64,000 bases of DNA from assembly GCA_013032095.1 (NCBI GenBank), contig WQBJ01000001.1, forward strand, positions 186,001 through 250,000. Reading direction: 5' to 3'. Below the pieces are notes generated by a model, which made no database searches, had not been told where the DNA came from, and saw nothing but the letters and a program-made list of their open reading frames with translations. This stretch comes from Ruegeria atlantica (lineage in GTDB: Bacteria; Pseudomonadota; Alphaproteobacteria; Rhodobacterales; Rhodobacteraceae). Shown here piece by piece: positions 8,512-17,478 of this stretch. Position numbers and translations under genes: made by a program. Each line of letters starts with the position of its first letter. Positions within the stretch are counted from its first letter, which is position 1.

Positions 8512-9672
8512 TTAGGTTTCGAGGCCGGTCAAGGCGGCGGCGAATTCTTCGGGGTCGAAGGGGGCGAGGTCGTCGATTTGCTCTCCGACACCGATGGCGT
8601 GGATCGGCAGGCCAAACTTATCGGCCAGCGCAACCAGAACACCGCCTTTGGCTGTGCCGTCGAGCTTGGTCATCACCAGGCCCGAGACGTCGGCCAGGTT
8701 GCGGAAGGTCTCCACCTGGCTCAGCGCGTTCTGACCGGTTGTGGCGTCAAGGACCAGCAAGGTGTTATGCGGCGCGGTGTCGTCTTTCTTGCGTATGACA
8801 CGAACGATTTTTGCCAGCTCCTCCATTAGGTCGGCGCGGTTTTGCAGGCGGCCTGCGGTGTCGATCATAAGAAGGTCTGCGCCGTCTTCCTGTGCTTTGG
8901 TCAGAGCGTCGAAGGCGAGGCTGGCGGGGTCAGACCCTTCGGGAGCGGTCAGAACCGGGACGCCTGCGCGTTCGCCCCAGACTTGCAGTTGCTCGACGGC
9001 GGCGGCGCGGAAGGTGTCTCCGGCGGCGATGACGACTTTTTTGCCAGCCGCTTTGAACTGGCTGGCCAGCTTGCCGATTGTGGTGGTCTTACCAGATCCG
9101 TTCACGCCCACGACTAGCACTACTTGGGGGCGCTTGGGGTAGATCGGCAAGGGTTTGGCGACTGGCTCCATTACACGGGCGACTTCCTGCGCCAGAAGCT
9201 GTTTGATTTCCTGCGTCGAAAGTTTGCGGCCATAACGCCCCTCGGCCATGTTGGCGGTGACGCGCAGCGCCGTATCAACGCCCATGTCAGAGGCGATCAG
9301 AAGCTCTTCGAGCTGTTCCAGCATGTCGTCATCCAGCGTGCGGCGGACGGCGGATTTGGTTTCATTGCGACCGAACAAGCGGCCCAGCATCCCTTTGGAA
9401 GGCTTATCCTCGGGAGGTGGAGGCGCAGGTGTTGGATCAATAGGCGTGGGCTCAGGCACTTCGACCGGTTGGGGGGCTGGAGTGGGCTCTGGCACTTCCG
9501 GGACCGGCTGCGGGACTTCCGGTACGGGTTCGGGCTGCGGCTCAGGCTCCGGGATGATCGGGTCCGGGGCGCTTGTTTCCTCTCCGCCATCTTCAACGAT
9601 GGCCTCAAGCCCCTGTTCGAGGCGGGACGAGGATTTGAACAGCTTGTCCTTGAGCTTTGAGAAAAACGCCAT
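8512..9672 (-). CDS. ftsY: Signal recognition particle receptor FtsY
   Basis: A 386-residue SRP GTPase that docks ribosome-SRP complexes at the inner membrane. Residues 1-30 form a basic amphipathic start, and residues about 31-90 are an acidic Pro/Glu-rich linker (PEPEPQPEPVPEVPQPVPEV type repeats). The N domain spans about 100-175. The NG domain carries G1 GVNGSGKTT (189-197), DTFRAAAVEQL, G3 DTAGR, G4 TKLDG and the closing GVGEQIDDLAPF. All GTPase motifs are intact. It heads a minus-strand group with the DMT transporter and yciB, a common arrangement in Rhodobacteraceae. Confidence 0.95.
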   Translation of the reverse strand: MAFFSKLKDKLFKSSSRLEQGLEAIVEDGGEETSAPDPIIPEPEPQPEPVPEVPQPVPEVPEPTPAPQPVEVPEPTPIDPTPAPPPPEDKPSKGMLGRLFGRNETKSAVRRTLDDDMLEQLEELLIASDMGVDTALRVTANMAEGRYGRKLSTQEIKQLLAQEVARVMEPVAKPLPIYPKRPQVVLVVGVNGSGKTTTIGKLASQFKAAGKKVVIAAGDTFRAAAVEQLQVWGERAGVPVLTAPEGSDPASLAFDALTKAQEDGADLLMIDTAGRLQNRADLMEELAKIVRVIRKKDDTAPHNTLLVLDATTGQNALSQVETFRNLADVSGLVMTKLDGTAKGGVLVALADKFGLPIHAIGVGEQIDDLAPFDPEEFAAALTGLET

Positions 9673-9730
9673 TTTTGGTCTCCGCAGGTGTTCCCTTCAC
9701 CTAATGCGGAATTGCGGCAGTTGCAAAGGG

Positions 9731-10369
9731 TCAGAGAAAGGCGATCAGCAATCCGACCTGTGCGCCCCAATAGAGGGGCCAGACCAGATAAGGTGTTATC
9801 CTTAGGGCTGGGTGGTTCGGGGGCAGCAGGAATTTCTCGGTTGCTAGAATCAGGTCAGACGCAATGAAGGCCAGGGCAGCGGGTAGGGCCCACCGCAGCG
9901 CTCCGGTCTCAGGTACGGCCAGAACGGTCACGCCCATGCCGAGGATGATCGGAATGTAGCCCAGCACCGGACCTTTTAGGTCCCCAGCCCGCGGTGCCAA
10001 CAGGGTGGCAGCGACGAGACCCAGAATGATGAGGGACCAAAAGTAACCGGGCTTGTCAAAAATCAACGCGAGGTCGCTGCTGGGATGGGACAGGAACAGG
10101 GCGATATACGCGATATGCCCGGCGGCGAACGCGCCGATTCCGGCCATAAAAGTTTCGTCGGTTTCGAACGACAACAGCGCATCACCAATCGCACAAAGGG
10201 CAAGCGCAACCACCAGAAGAAGCGGGGCTGAATCCAGCAAAGCGGTCGCGGCCAGCAATGCAACTGCCGCAGTTTTTAGCAATGACCTCATCGTGCTGGC
10301 TGAGCACGGTGACAGGGGCAGGTAGGCCAAAGCACAGGCGGCGGCAGGCCAGATTAGAGCAGTTGTCAT
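9731..10369 (-). CDS. YhhN/TMEM86-family membrane protein (lysoplasmalogenase-like)
   Basis: A 212-residue protein with about seven to eight hydrophobic segments and the YhhN pattern ALCAIGDALLSFETDETFMAGIGAFAAGHIAYIALF near residues 60-100, ending LVWPLYWGAQVGLLIAFL. Eukaryotic members (TMEM86) hydrolyse lysoplasmalogens; the activity of bacterial members is not established here. ATG 10369 is well supported by GGGAGG seven bases upstream; the frame extends to 10477 without such support. It is probably an independent transcript. Confidence 0.8.
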   Translation of the reverse strand: MTTALIWPAAACALAYLPLSPCSASTMRSLLKTAAVALLAATALLDSAPLLLVVALALCAIGDALLSFETDETFMAGIGAFAAGHIAYIALFLSHPSSDLALIFDKPGYFWSLIILGLVAATLLAPRAGDLKGPVLGYIPIILGMGVTVLAVPETGALRWALPAALAFIASDLILATEKFLLPPNHPALRITPYLVWPLYWGAQVGLLIAFL

Positions 10370-10495
10370 GGATACCTCCCGGTTTTCAGTAACTTGTGCC
10401 GGGTGGCCGCTTTTTCTCAACCGGTGACGTTGAGGCAGGTGGTTCTGCGGAAATGGTGCTTGGTACTGAGTGATCACGTCTGGCAGAATGTTGCC

Positions 10496-10891
10496 ATGCT
10501 CAGATGTTTAGCGATTCTAATGGTTTTGCCTGCTGTTTCAGCATCGGCGCAATCTACTTTGTCTGCGGCTGACTTCGATGAATATACGCGAGGCAAAACG
10601 CTGTTCTACGGCTTTCAGGGGCAGGTCTATGGAGTTGAGAAGTACTTACCAAATCGCCGTGTCATCTGGTCTTTTTTGGATGGTGATTGCAAGGAAGGTG
10701 TCTGGTACGAACTGGATGGGCAGATCTGTTTCATCTACGAAGATCGACTGGACCCGCAATGCTGGGTTTTCACTCGGTCAGGGACTGGCCTGATCGCACA
10801 ATTCGAGGGTGATCCGGCCCAGACGGAACTCTACGAAGCCGAGGATATTGACGAAGAGATGGTGTGCTACGGGCCGGATATCGGCGTCTAA
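10496..10891 (+). CDS. Small exported protein of unknown function
   Basis: A 131-residue protein with a clear signal peptide (MLRCLAILMVLPAVSASAQ, cleavage after AQ). The mature part has four cysteines (DCKEGVW, QICFIYED, PQCWVF, MVCYGPD), which suggests two disulfide bonds in the periplasm, and patches of aromatic residues (YGFQGQVYGVEKYLP, RVIWSFLDGDC). I do not recognise a named domain; similar short secreted proteins occur in roseobacters. The start at ATG 10496 is chosen because it begins the signal peptide; the longer frame from 10394 has no support. It stands alone between a minus-strand gene and the 3' end of xseA. Confidence 0.7.
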   Translation: MLRCLAILMVLPAVSASAQSTLSAADFDEYTRGKTLFYGFQGQVYGVEKYLPNRRVIWSFLDGDCKEGVWYELDGQICFIYEDRLDPQCWVFTRSGTGLIAQFEGDPAQTELYEAEDIDEEMVCYGPDIGV

Positions 10892-10898
10892 GGCCCCC

Positions 10899-12392
10899 TC
10901 AGAATAATGAGCCCTGATCTGGGGCGTCCTTTTGGGGGGCTTTCTTAGGGGCTGACCGCGCAGCAGTGGCTTGACCAGTAGTCAGGATACCATCAGCAAA
11001 CTCGATCTGAAGTGCGCTGTGTTTTGCGGCTTGTTCTTTCGTAGTCACCACCTGATCGTCGGCGCGAACGACAGCGTATCCCCGCTGCAACGTGGCCTTG
11101 TAGCTGAGCGTTTCGCGCAGGCGGTCCGTTGAGCTGAGTTGTTGCCGCATCCGGTCAAGTCGCGTTGCTTGCGCGGCGTTCAAACGGTCCGCCAGACGGG
11201 TGACGGTCTGGCGCTGCACTTCGATCTCTCGCTGAATCGGGCGCAGCGAAAGGCGCGAGGACAGGTTCCACACGGCTTCCTGACGGCTTGTAACGAGGTT
11301 GCGCAGGGTCGAAGGACGCAGATGGGCGGATAGCTTCACAACTTGCAAGTGGCGATTTTGGACTCCGCGCTCCAATGCCGGAGTCAGGCGGTCTGCAATT
11401 AAATCAAGTCGTTGACGTGGAGTGTTCAACAGGCTGTCCGGGCGCGGCAAGGCGCGGGAAAGGTCACGCAGGCGCTGCGACCTCCGTTGCACCGCATCTG
11501 TCGCAGCGCGGGACAGGCGCGCGCCTTGTTCACCGGTCCAAGCCAGCAGTTCCATCCGCACAGGCACGGCCAATTCAGCGGCGGCTGTCGGAGTGGGCGC
11601 GCGGCGGTCGGAAACATAGTCGATCAGCGTCGTGTCTGTTTCGTGCCCGACGGCTGAAATCAGCGGAATGTCCGAGGCCGCAGCAGCGCGGGCCACAATC
11701 TCTTCGTTGAAGCCCCAGAGGTCTTCGATGGACCCGCCACCCCGGGCGACGATGATCAGATCGGGGCGGGGCAGGGCTCCGCCGGGTGTCAGCTGGTTGA
11801 AGCCTTCGATCGCGTTGGCGACTTCGGGCGCACAGTTTGCCCCTTGAACGGCAACAGGCCAGATCAGGACCTTGCGCGGAAAGCGGTCTCGCAGGCGATG
11901 CAGGATGTCACGGATCACAGCGCCCGAAGGAGAGGTTACTACGCCGATGATCTGCGGCAAGTAGGGCAGAGGCTTTTTGCGTTCAGGCGCGAACAGCCCT
12001 TCGGCTTCAAGTTGCTTCTTGCGCTTTTCCAACAGCGCCATCAGCGCGCCTTGCCCGGCGACAGCGACCTCATCGACGTTCAGATTATACTTCGACTGCG
12101 CTCCAAAGGCAGTCAGGCGGCCGGTGACAACGACCTCAAGCCCTTCTTCCGGCACAACGGACAGGCCAGAGATCTGACCCTTCCACGTTGTGCAGGCCAG
12201 CACGTTCCGGTCATCCTTAATGTCGTAATACAGGTGCCCAGAGCGCGCCTTGAACACCCGTCCGACCTCGCCCCGCACACGGATTCGCCCAAACGTTCCT
12301 TCAAGGGTGCGTTTCACCTCGCCCGAGATGTCAGAAACAGTGTATTCAGGGGTGTTTTGACCGGGAATGGGGTCATCAAGCAGGTCGGACAT
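10899..12392 (-). CDS. xseA: Exodeoxyribonuclease VII large subunit
   Basis: A 497-residue nuclease subunit that, with XseB, cuts single-stranded DNA into oligonucleotides. It opens with an OB-fold (about residues 15-110, EYTVSDISGEVKRTLEGTFGRIRVRGEV), followed by the catalytic domain with GVVTSPSGAVIRDILHRLRDRFP, IIVARGGGSIEDLWGFNEE, ISAVGHETDTTLIDYVSDRRAPTPTAAAE, and a long coiled-coil C-terminus ending QRGYAVVRADDQVV. ATG 12392 starts the family-typical N-terminus; the frame runs on to 12506 without merit and would overlap purD. It is transcribed divergently from purD. No xseB is visible here. Confidence 0.94.
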   Translation of the reverse strand: MSDLLDDPIPGQNTPEYTVSDISGEVKRTLEGTFGRIRVRGEVGRVFKARSGHLYYDIKDDRNVLACTTWKGQISGLSVVPEEGLEVVVTGRLTAFGAQSKYNLNVDEVAVAGQGALMALLEKRKKQLEAEGLFAPERKKPLPYLPQIIGVVTSPSGAVIRDILHRLRDRFPRKVLIWPVAVQGANCAPEVANAIEGFNQLTPGGALPRPDLIIVARGGGSIEDLWGFNEEIVARAAAASDIPLISAVGHETDTTLIDYVSDRRAPTPTAAAELAVPVRMELLAWTGEQGARLSRAATDAVQRRSQRLRDLSRALPRPDSLLNTPRQRLDLIADRLTPALERGVQNRHLQVVKLSAHLRPSTLRNLVTSRQEAVWNLSSRLSLRPIQREIEVQRQTVTRLADRLNAAQATRLDRMRQQLSSTDRLRETLSYKATLQRGYAVVRADDQVVTTKEQAAKHSALQIEFADGILTTGQATAARSAPKKAPQKDAPDQGSLF

Positions 12393-12401
12393 TTCAGCGC
12401 C

Positions 12402-12430
12402 TTGTGTCAAATGCCCGGCCAGCTTAGAAC
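12402..12430 (+). promoter_or_regulatory. Candidate sigma-70 promoter of purD
   Basis: TTGTGT (12402-12407), a 17-base spacer and TAGAAC (12425-12430) lie in the 75-base divergent xseA/purD gap, 38 bases before the purD start. Both boxes are imperfect, so this is only a candidate. Confidence 0.35.
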
Positions 12431-12467
12431 GCCCCGCAAGCGAGGCCAAGCAGATCGGAGTGCATTC

Positions 12468-13730
12468 ATGAATATCCTCATTCTCGGCAGTGGTGGGCGG
12501 GAACACAGCCTGGCCTGGGCAGTGATGCAGAATCCCAAATGTGACCGTTTGATTGTTGCTCCGGGCAATGCCGGGATCGCTCAGATAGCGGAATGTGCGT
12601 CTTTTGACATCGAGAATGGCGGCGCGGTGGTCAGCTTTGCGGAGGAATATGCGATCGATTTTGTGATCGTCGGCCCCGAGGCCCCGCTGGCCGCGGGCGT
12701 TGCAGATCGTTTGCGTGAGGCAGGCGTTTTGGTCTTTGGCCCATCGGCCGAGGCTGCGCGGTTAGAAGCTTCAAAAAGCTTTACCAAGGAAATCTGTGAT
12801 GCGTCCGGAGCACCGACGGCGCCTTATGCACGTTTTACCGAAGCGGAGCCTGCGAAAGCGTATATCCGCGAACAGGGCGCGCCTATTGTGGTCAAGGCCG
12901 ATGGTTTGGCTGCCGGCAAGGGGGTGATCGTTGCGATGGATGAAAAGACCGCCTTGGACGCAATTGATGACATGTTCGGCGGCGCTTTTGGTGGAGCAGG
13001 GGCCGAGGTTGTCATCGAGGAGTTCATGGACGGGGAAGAGGCGTCCCTGTTCGTGCTATGCGATGGCGAGGACATCCTCTCTATCGGCACTGCGCAGGAC
13101 CACAAACGCGTAGGCGAAGGTGATACCGGTTTGAATACCGGCGGGATGGGTGCCTATTCGCCCGCGCCGGTTCTGAGTGCCGAGGTTGAGGCGCGGGCAA
13201 TGGATGAGATCGTGCGTCCGACCATTGCCGAGATGAAGCGTCGGGGCACACCGTTTCAGGGGGTTCTCTACGCCGGTCTGATGATCAAGGACGGGCAGCC
13301 GAGGCTGGTTGAATACAACGTCCGCTTTGGCGACCCCGAATGTCAGGTGCTGATGATGCGGCTTGGTGCGCAGGCGTTGGACCTGATGCATGCTGCCGCC
13401 GAAGGTCGACTGGGCGAGGCACGGGTGAATTGGGCCGATGATCACGCGATGACCGTGGTGATGGCGGCGAAGGGGTATCCGGGCGCTTATGAGAAGGGAA
13501 GCGTCATCAACGGGTTGGAGGCTCTGACGGAAGATAGCAGCAACGTGGTGTTTCATGCGGGAACCAAGGCCGTTGAGGGGCAGGTGCAGGCTGCCGGCGG
13601 GCGGGTGCTGAACGTCACGGCCCGCGGTGGCACGCTGCAAGAGGCACGGAACCGGGCGTATGCGGCAGTGGATGGAATTGATTGGCCGGACGGCTTCTTC
13701 CGCCGCGACATCGGTTGGCGGGCGCTATGA
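12468..13730 (+). CDS. purD: Phosphoribosylamine--glycine ligase
   Basis: A 420-residue ATP-grasp enzyme joining glycine to phosphoribosylamine in purine synthesis. It starts [18 protein letters not shown], has the [13 protein letters not shown] segment, the ATP-grasp region from about residue 105 ([27 protein letters not shown]), the signature RFGDPECQ and a C-terminal domain with [14 protein letters not shown] eight bases before ATG 12468 fixes the start. The frame is open back to 11844, but that extension lies on top of xseA and shows no PurD similarity. Confidence 0.95.
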   Translation: MNILILGSGGREHSLAWAVMQNPKCDRLIVAPGNAGIAQIAECASFDIENGGAVVSFAEEYAIDFVIVGPEAPLAAGVADRLREAGVLVFGPSAEAARLEASKSFTKEICDASGAPTAPYARFTEAEPAKAYIREQGAPIVVKADGLAAGKGVIVAMDEKTALDAIDDMFGGAFGGAGAEVVIEEFMDGEEASLFVLCDGEDILSIGTAQDHKRVGEGDTGLNTGGMGAYSPAPVLSAEVEARAMDEIVRPTIAEMKRRGTPFQGVLYAGLMIKDGQPRLVEYNVRFGDPECQVLMMRLGAQALDLMHAAAEGRLGEARVNWADDHAMTVVMAAKGYPGAYEKGSVINGLEALTEDSSNVVFHAGTKAVEGQVQAAGGRVLNVTARGGTLQEARNRAYAAVDGIDWPDGFFRRDIGWRAL

Positions 13731-13792
13731 GCGATAGGGCTCCCGCGCCCTGACGCCGCATCAGAGATGCTACGCTAAAGGCCTTGGGCCGG

Positions 13793-13814
13793 GCAGCCCG
13801 CTTACGCGGGCTGC
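13793..13814. terminator. Hairpin between convergent purD and the VCBS-protein gene
   Basis: GCAGCCCGC (13793-13801) pairs perfectly with GCGGGCTGC (13806-13814) around TTAC. It sits in the gap between two convergent genes but has no clear T-tract, so termination is likely but not certain. Confidence 0.55.
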
Positions 13815-13822
13815 TGTCGGGC

Positions 13823-14592
13823 TTATTGGGCGCAGTTCAGGGTTTGTTTCATCGCCGCTTGGGTGAAAGCGGCCAGTTCCTGCGTTTTCCAGTTCTGATC
13901 GTAGTGGACACTGACGATCTCCTGCCAATCGGCGCTGGCGACGATCAGTTCGGGACCATTGCCGCAATCTCTGACACCGCCGGTGATGAAGTCTTCGCCG
14001 ATGCGGTGATTGGTCAGTTCGGATAAGGAAGCAATTTCAGTCAGGCCGTCACCCTTGAAACGCCAGATGCGTAGGGTCTTGGCCAGATGTGGGCGGTCGA
14101 TATAGGCGATTTCCACATAGCCGTCGCCGTCCAGATCTGCAGCGCCAATCGGTGCCAGCCATCGAAACCGGGTGCCGATATGTGGCGTTGCGGCGATTTT
14201 TTCTCCGCGCGCGTTGTAGATTGCGAGTTGCGCACCAAGCTGATCATGGGATTCGACGACGACGACCTCGGGTGTGCTATCGGAGTTGATATCAACGAGC
14301 CGAGGTGAAAGGTCTTCGAAAACGCGATCCTCGGGAAGGCGGATCATCAAGGTTCTGCGTCTACGCTCTGCGTCGGCACTTTTGACGGTAAGTTCCAAAG
14401 CACCGTATTCGATGCTGTCACCCAAGACACCGTGGGGGTAGCGTGTGGTCGGTTCGGTGAAGCGGGCTTCGGTTACGATATCGGCTGCTGTGCCGGGGCT
14501 TGCCCCCATCAGCCACAGGCTCATTACCAACAGGGCGCCGCGTGTCCGACCTTGCTGCAGGCGATCGGACCGACGCGGCGCTTTGGATGGCA

Positions 14593-14593
<1 letters not shown>
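13823..14593 (-). CDS. Exported FG-GAP/VCBS-repeat protein
   Basis: A 256-residue protein with a basic N-terminus and a hydrophobic signal segment (about residues 18-37, GALLVMSLWLMGASPGTAA). The mature part has at least two FG-GAP/VCBS-like repeats with calcium-loop spacing: VDINSDSTPEVVVVE near 100 and AADLDGDGYVEIAYIDR near 150, with a third degenerate one (GNGPELIVASAD) near 220. Such repeats make beta-propeller blades. The start ATG overlaps the stop of the ferredoxin gene (TGATG on the minus strand), implying translational coupling, although a link between a periplasmic propeller and a cytosolic ferredoxin is not obvious. Confidence 0.75.
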
Positions 14594-14982
<389 letters not shown>

Positions 14983-15026
14983 TCATTTGCGACTCCGCAC
15001 GCCGCGTCTGGACTTTCCTGACGTTT

Positions 15027-15041
15027 GTTCTATTTTTGTTC
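15027..15041 (+). promoter_or_regulatory. SOS (LexA) box, alphaproteobacterial type
   Basis: GTTC (15027-15030), seven bases TATTTTT, and GTTC (15038-15041) match the LexA operator GTTC-N7-GTTC known from Rhodobacter and relatives. It lies in the gap between the divergent ferredoxin gene and the OB-fold ORF, three bases before the ATG at 15044, so LexA bound here would block that transcript. Confidence 0.75.
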
Positions 15042-15043
15042 TC

Positions 15044-15415
15044 ATGCTTGTTGCCCCTCTACGTTCCATTTCGCAAAACAGCGACTGGCCGCGCCCGCCT
15101 GCCTGTCTGCCCGCAAACCGGCTGGACGATCCGCCCGAGGGCGCGCGAGTCGCTGTAGCCGGGCTGGTGATCCTGCGGCAGAGGCCGGGGACGGCCAAGG
15201 GGGTGATCTTTGTCACGCTTGAGGACGAGACCGGGATTGTGAACGTTGTGGTCTGGCGCAAAATTTATGAGCAATTCCGCCGCGCGGTGATATCGGGGCG
15301 GCTGCTGAAGGTCACCGGCCGGATGCAGCGGGCGCATTCGGTGACCCATGTGATCGCGGAAGAGATCGAGGACATCTCGGGGATGCTGGATGTGTTGGTA
15401 CGGGGGCAGGGGTAG
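15044..15415 (+). CDS. OB-fold protein resembling the C-terminal region of error-prone DNA polymerase DnaE2; probable remnant
   Basis: A 123-residue ORF. From about residue 35 it reads GARVAVAGLVILRQRPGTAKGVIFVTLEDETGIVNVVVW in three adjoining blocks, the nucleic-acid-binding OB domain found at the C-terminus of DnaE2 (ImuC), followed by a degraded end (VTHVIAEEIEDISGML). The polymerase, PHP and finger regions of DnaE2, over 900 residues, are absent. A canonical SOS box sits directly upstream, the same control that LexA exerts on imuA-imuB-dnaE2 operons. The simplest reading is an internal deletion of that operon leaving promoter and tail; a free-standing OB protein that still responds to damage is the alternative. 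The frame is also open upstream to 14903, and the exact start is uncertain because ATG 15044 abuts the box. Confidence 0.6.
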   Translation: MLVAPLRSISQNSDWPRPPACLPANRLDDPPEGARVAVAGLVILRQRPGTAKGVIFVTLEDETGIVNVVVWRKIYEQFRRAVISGRLLKVTGRMQRAHSVTHVIAEEIEDISGMLDVLVRGQG

Positions 15416-15592
15416 ATCCGCTATGCGGACAAAGCTGCAGTTCCCAACTGGGCAGTACGGCGTCTATTGGAAAAAACGGTTGCGCCGCGGGATAGTCAGG
15501 AGACAAGCAGGATTGCATGTGCCAAACTGTCTGCTGTTTCGGGTTCTGCAAACGGCTTCGTCGGAGTATTGGAGGTGAACGAGCGACTCGGT

Positions 15593-16057
15593 TTACGGTT
15601 TTCTCTCTATAAGCCAGTACGTTACGCCTAAAGCTAGGCCGATGGCTGCGTAACCAAGAAAGTATTGAGGCTCCAAACTTTTGTCATCAAGTGTGATGAT
15701 TTTTCGAGCTACCGCCATCAAGGCCGTCGCGACAACGAGCTTGATGTGGATGACGTCAGCAGTCAAATAGAGCGTGATATTTGTATAGATTTCTATTGCT
15801 ATAAGGACGACCAACACGGCACTGAACACCGTGAGAAGGTCACTGACCTCCAAGATGTAAACAGGCGGTTCCAACAACTTCTGATATGTTGTGAATCCAG
15901 CGTCTATAATGGCCAGAAGAATGATACCGAGCATTAGCACTGACAACGCTCTAACACCGTGGCGGATCATGCGATTACACCACCGAACGATAGCATCTTC
16001 GTGATGGGGGTCTAACTCCACATGTACTGGGATGGGTTTGTTGTCTTCGCCACTCAC
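15593..16057 (-). CDS. PsiE-family (phosphate-starvation-inducible) membrane protein
   Basis: A 154-residue protein with four hydrophobic helices: about residues 38-58 (LSVLMLGIILLAIIDAGFTTY), 70-93 (LTVFSAVLVVLIAIEIYTNI), 100-118 and 132-150. The EIYTNITLYLTADVIHIKLVVATALMAVARKII block, split across two helices, is characteristic of PsiE. The function is unknown. GTG 16057 is chosen because GGAG lies six bases before it; a TTG at 16069 overlaps that GGAG. The gene and its flanks are visibly lower in GC than neighbours, suggesting a later acquisition. Confidence 0.8.
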   Translation of the reverse strand: MSGEDNKPIPVHVELDPHHEDAIVRWCNRMIRHGVRALSVLMLGIILLAIIDAGFTTYQKLLEPPVYILEVSDLLTVFSAVLVVLIAIEIYTNITLYLTADVIHIKLVVATALMAVARKIITLDDKSLEPQYFLGYAAIGLALGVTYWLIERKP

Positions 16058-16276
16058 TGTAATCTCCAATTCCGAACTAGTTCGCCAGCGTGAGACATTT
16101 CATCCAGATGCATCGCCCGCTACGGCTTTGACAGAACCCTCTCACAAAATGGATGTAGTTTTCTAGGCCGATCTGTTGCTCGTTAAAACGACTGATGGTC
16201 TCGGAACGGATCTCGTGCTGCGCCGACTGTACAAGTATAGAAGCCAGCACGGCACCCGTTGCCAATGAACTTACTG

Positions 16277-16302
16277 TGTCAGCATTGGGCCCAGAGCCGA
16301 CA
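16277..16302. repeat. Imperfect 26-base palindrome
   Basis: TGTCAGCATTGGG (16277-16289) and CCCAGAGCCGACA (16290-16302) are mutually complementary at 10 of 13 positions around GGGCCC. It lies in the low-GC gap between psiE and the GST gene and resembles, from memory only, dispersed palindromes seen in alphaproteobacterial intergenic DNA. Confidence 0.5.
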
Positions 16303-16317
16303 TAGGATCAACGTGCC

Positions 16318-17007
16318 TTATCGCTTAAACAACACTCCCTGCGCCTGCTTGTCCCGGTGATCTCCGCGCAGCTCGGCGTGTAAAGCGCGTCCTGCTTGGA
16401 CCCCCGGGCGGGCGCTCACGGTCTCAAGCCAGCGGGTGAAGTGGGGTTTGTCCTCCAAAACCTGCTGTTGGCCTTCCCAGAGGCTGGCCCAGCCCCAGAT
16501 CGAAATGTCGGCTATGGAATAGAATTCGCCCGCGACGTATTCGTTCTCGGCCAATCGCCGGTCGAGCACTCCATACAACCGACCAACCTCGGTGCGGTAG
16601 CGGTCTTTGGGATAAGGCAGGTCCTGCGGTGGCTCCAAGTTCGGGGCGTATTTCAAGAAGTGATGCGCCTGACCGGCCATCGGACCGACGCCTCCCATTT
16701 GCCACATCAGCCATTCTTCGACCGCGATCCGGTCGCGTTCGGTTTCTCCATAGAATTTCCCGGTCTTGCGGGCCAGATACATCAGGATCGCGCCGCTTTC
16801 GAACACGGAAACCGGCTCACCGTCCGGACCATCGGGATCGACGATGGCAGGCATCCGGTTGTTGGGGGAAATCTTCAGGAACTCAGGGTCGAACTGATCA
16901 CCCTTGCCGATATTGATCAGATGCGTGGTGTAGGGCAGCTCCATCTCTTCCAAAGCGATGGACACTTTCCAGCCATTCGGCGTGGGCCAGAAATACAAGT
17001 CAATCAT
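16318..17007 (-). CDS. Glutathione S-transferase, YfcG/YghU-like
   Basis: A 229-residue GST-fold protein: an N-terminal thioredoxin-like domain (about residues 1-85, starting MIDLYFWPTPNGWKVSIALEE, with NNRMPAIVD and VFESGAILMYLA for glutathione binding) and an all-helical C-terminal domain (about 90-205, with SIADISIWGWA). The TPNGWKVSIALEE sequence is typical of Nu-class enzymes such as YfcG, which act as disulfide-bond oxidoreductases with glutathione. AGGAG seven bases before ATG 17007 confirms the start. It faces the long metZ leader region. Confidence 0.9.
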   Translation of the reverse strand: MIDLYFWPTPNGWKVSIALEEMELPYTTHLINIGKGDQFDPEFLKISPNNRMPAIVDPDGPDGEPVSVFESGAILMYLARKTGKFYGETERDRIAVEEWLMWQMGGVGPMAGQAHHFLKYAPNLEPPQDLPYPKDRYRTEVGRLYGVLDRRLAENEYVAGEFYSIADISIWGWASLWEGQQQVLEDKPHFTRWLETVSARPGVQAGRALHAELRGDHRDKQAQGVLFKR

Positions 17008-17419
17008 GATTTCTCCTCAGGTTGAGGCGATCATGAGGCTTTCTGTACAAACGGCAAGAGCCCTTTTGGGCGGGACGGGGCAAAGAGCCGTGACCAGCGG
17101 CGGGTGGAGCTTCTGGGCCGGCCCTGCAGTATCGGCGGTAAGCTCAGCGGGTCATCACCGCGCAGTAGGGCATTACAGACGTGCAGAACGCCGGGCTGGA
17201 CCAATGGCAAATTCGGCGCTGTGGGTTTCCGTCCAGGGCGAACGTGTCCCCGATAGCATTCATCCTGATTAATGACATCTGCTTTGCTTTGCACAAGATG
17301 TTGTGGTGCTGATGTGCCATTACGCTATGACGCTCTGATCAAAGGACGGTTGCAGAACCGTGACGATGCCTTTGGCAGGGTTGACGAGTCCGCGAGTGCG
17401 GCGTAAGGGCAACAACACT
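17008..17419. other. Gene-free region upstream of metZ
   Basis: No ORF here has coding character. From 17340 the plus strand is rich in dyads: CAAAGG (17340-17345) with CCTTTG (17369-17374) encloses ACGGTT/AACCGT (17346-17361), and CCGC/GCGG follows near 17390-17402. This may be the first part of the metZ leader RNA. Bases 17008-17339 show nothing I can name; they must hold the metZ promoter. Confidence 0.5.
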
Positions 17420-17478
17420 ACGTGGCGATTTGTTACCGGATTGCGGGCCACGCTAAACCAAACCGCTAAAAGGTCAGG
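17420..17478 (+). promoter_or_regulatory. SAM-II riboswitch upstream of metZ
   Basis: The P1 stem CGTGGC (17421-17426) pairs with GCCACG (17447-17452). Between the arms is the conserved GATTT...ACC...TTGC loop, and after the stem come the A-rich stretch and the GCTAAAAGG sequence (17465-17473) that forms the pseudoknot. Order, spacing and conserved bases match the SAM-II aptamer, which is common in front of methionine genes of alphaproteobacteria. Binding of S-adenosylmethionine would lower metZ expression. Confidence 0.88.

Noticed and set aside
11844-12467. N-terminal extension of purD by 208 codons
   Set aside because: The extension lies antisense to xseA and has no protein character; ATG 12468 has a ribosome binding site and begins the PurD fold.
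16077-16265. 62-codon minus-strand ORF beside psiE
   Set aside because: No ribosome binding site and no domain; the end (CIWMKCLTLAN) looks like chance coding in AT-rich DNA.
17031-17294. 87-codon minus-strand ORF upstream of metZ
   Set aside because: Composition is Arg/Pro/Leu-rich without pattern, and there is no plausible start.
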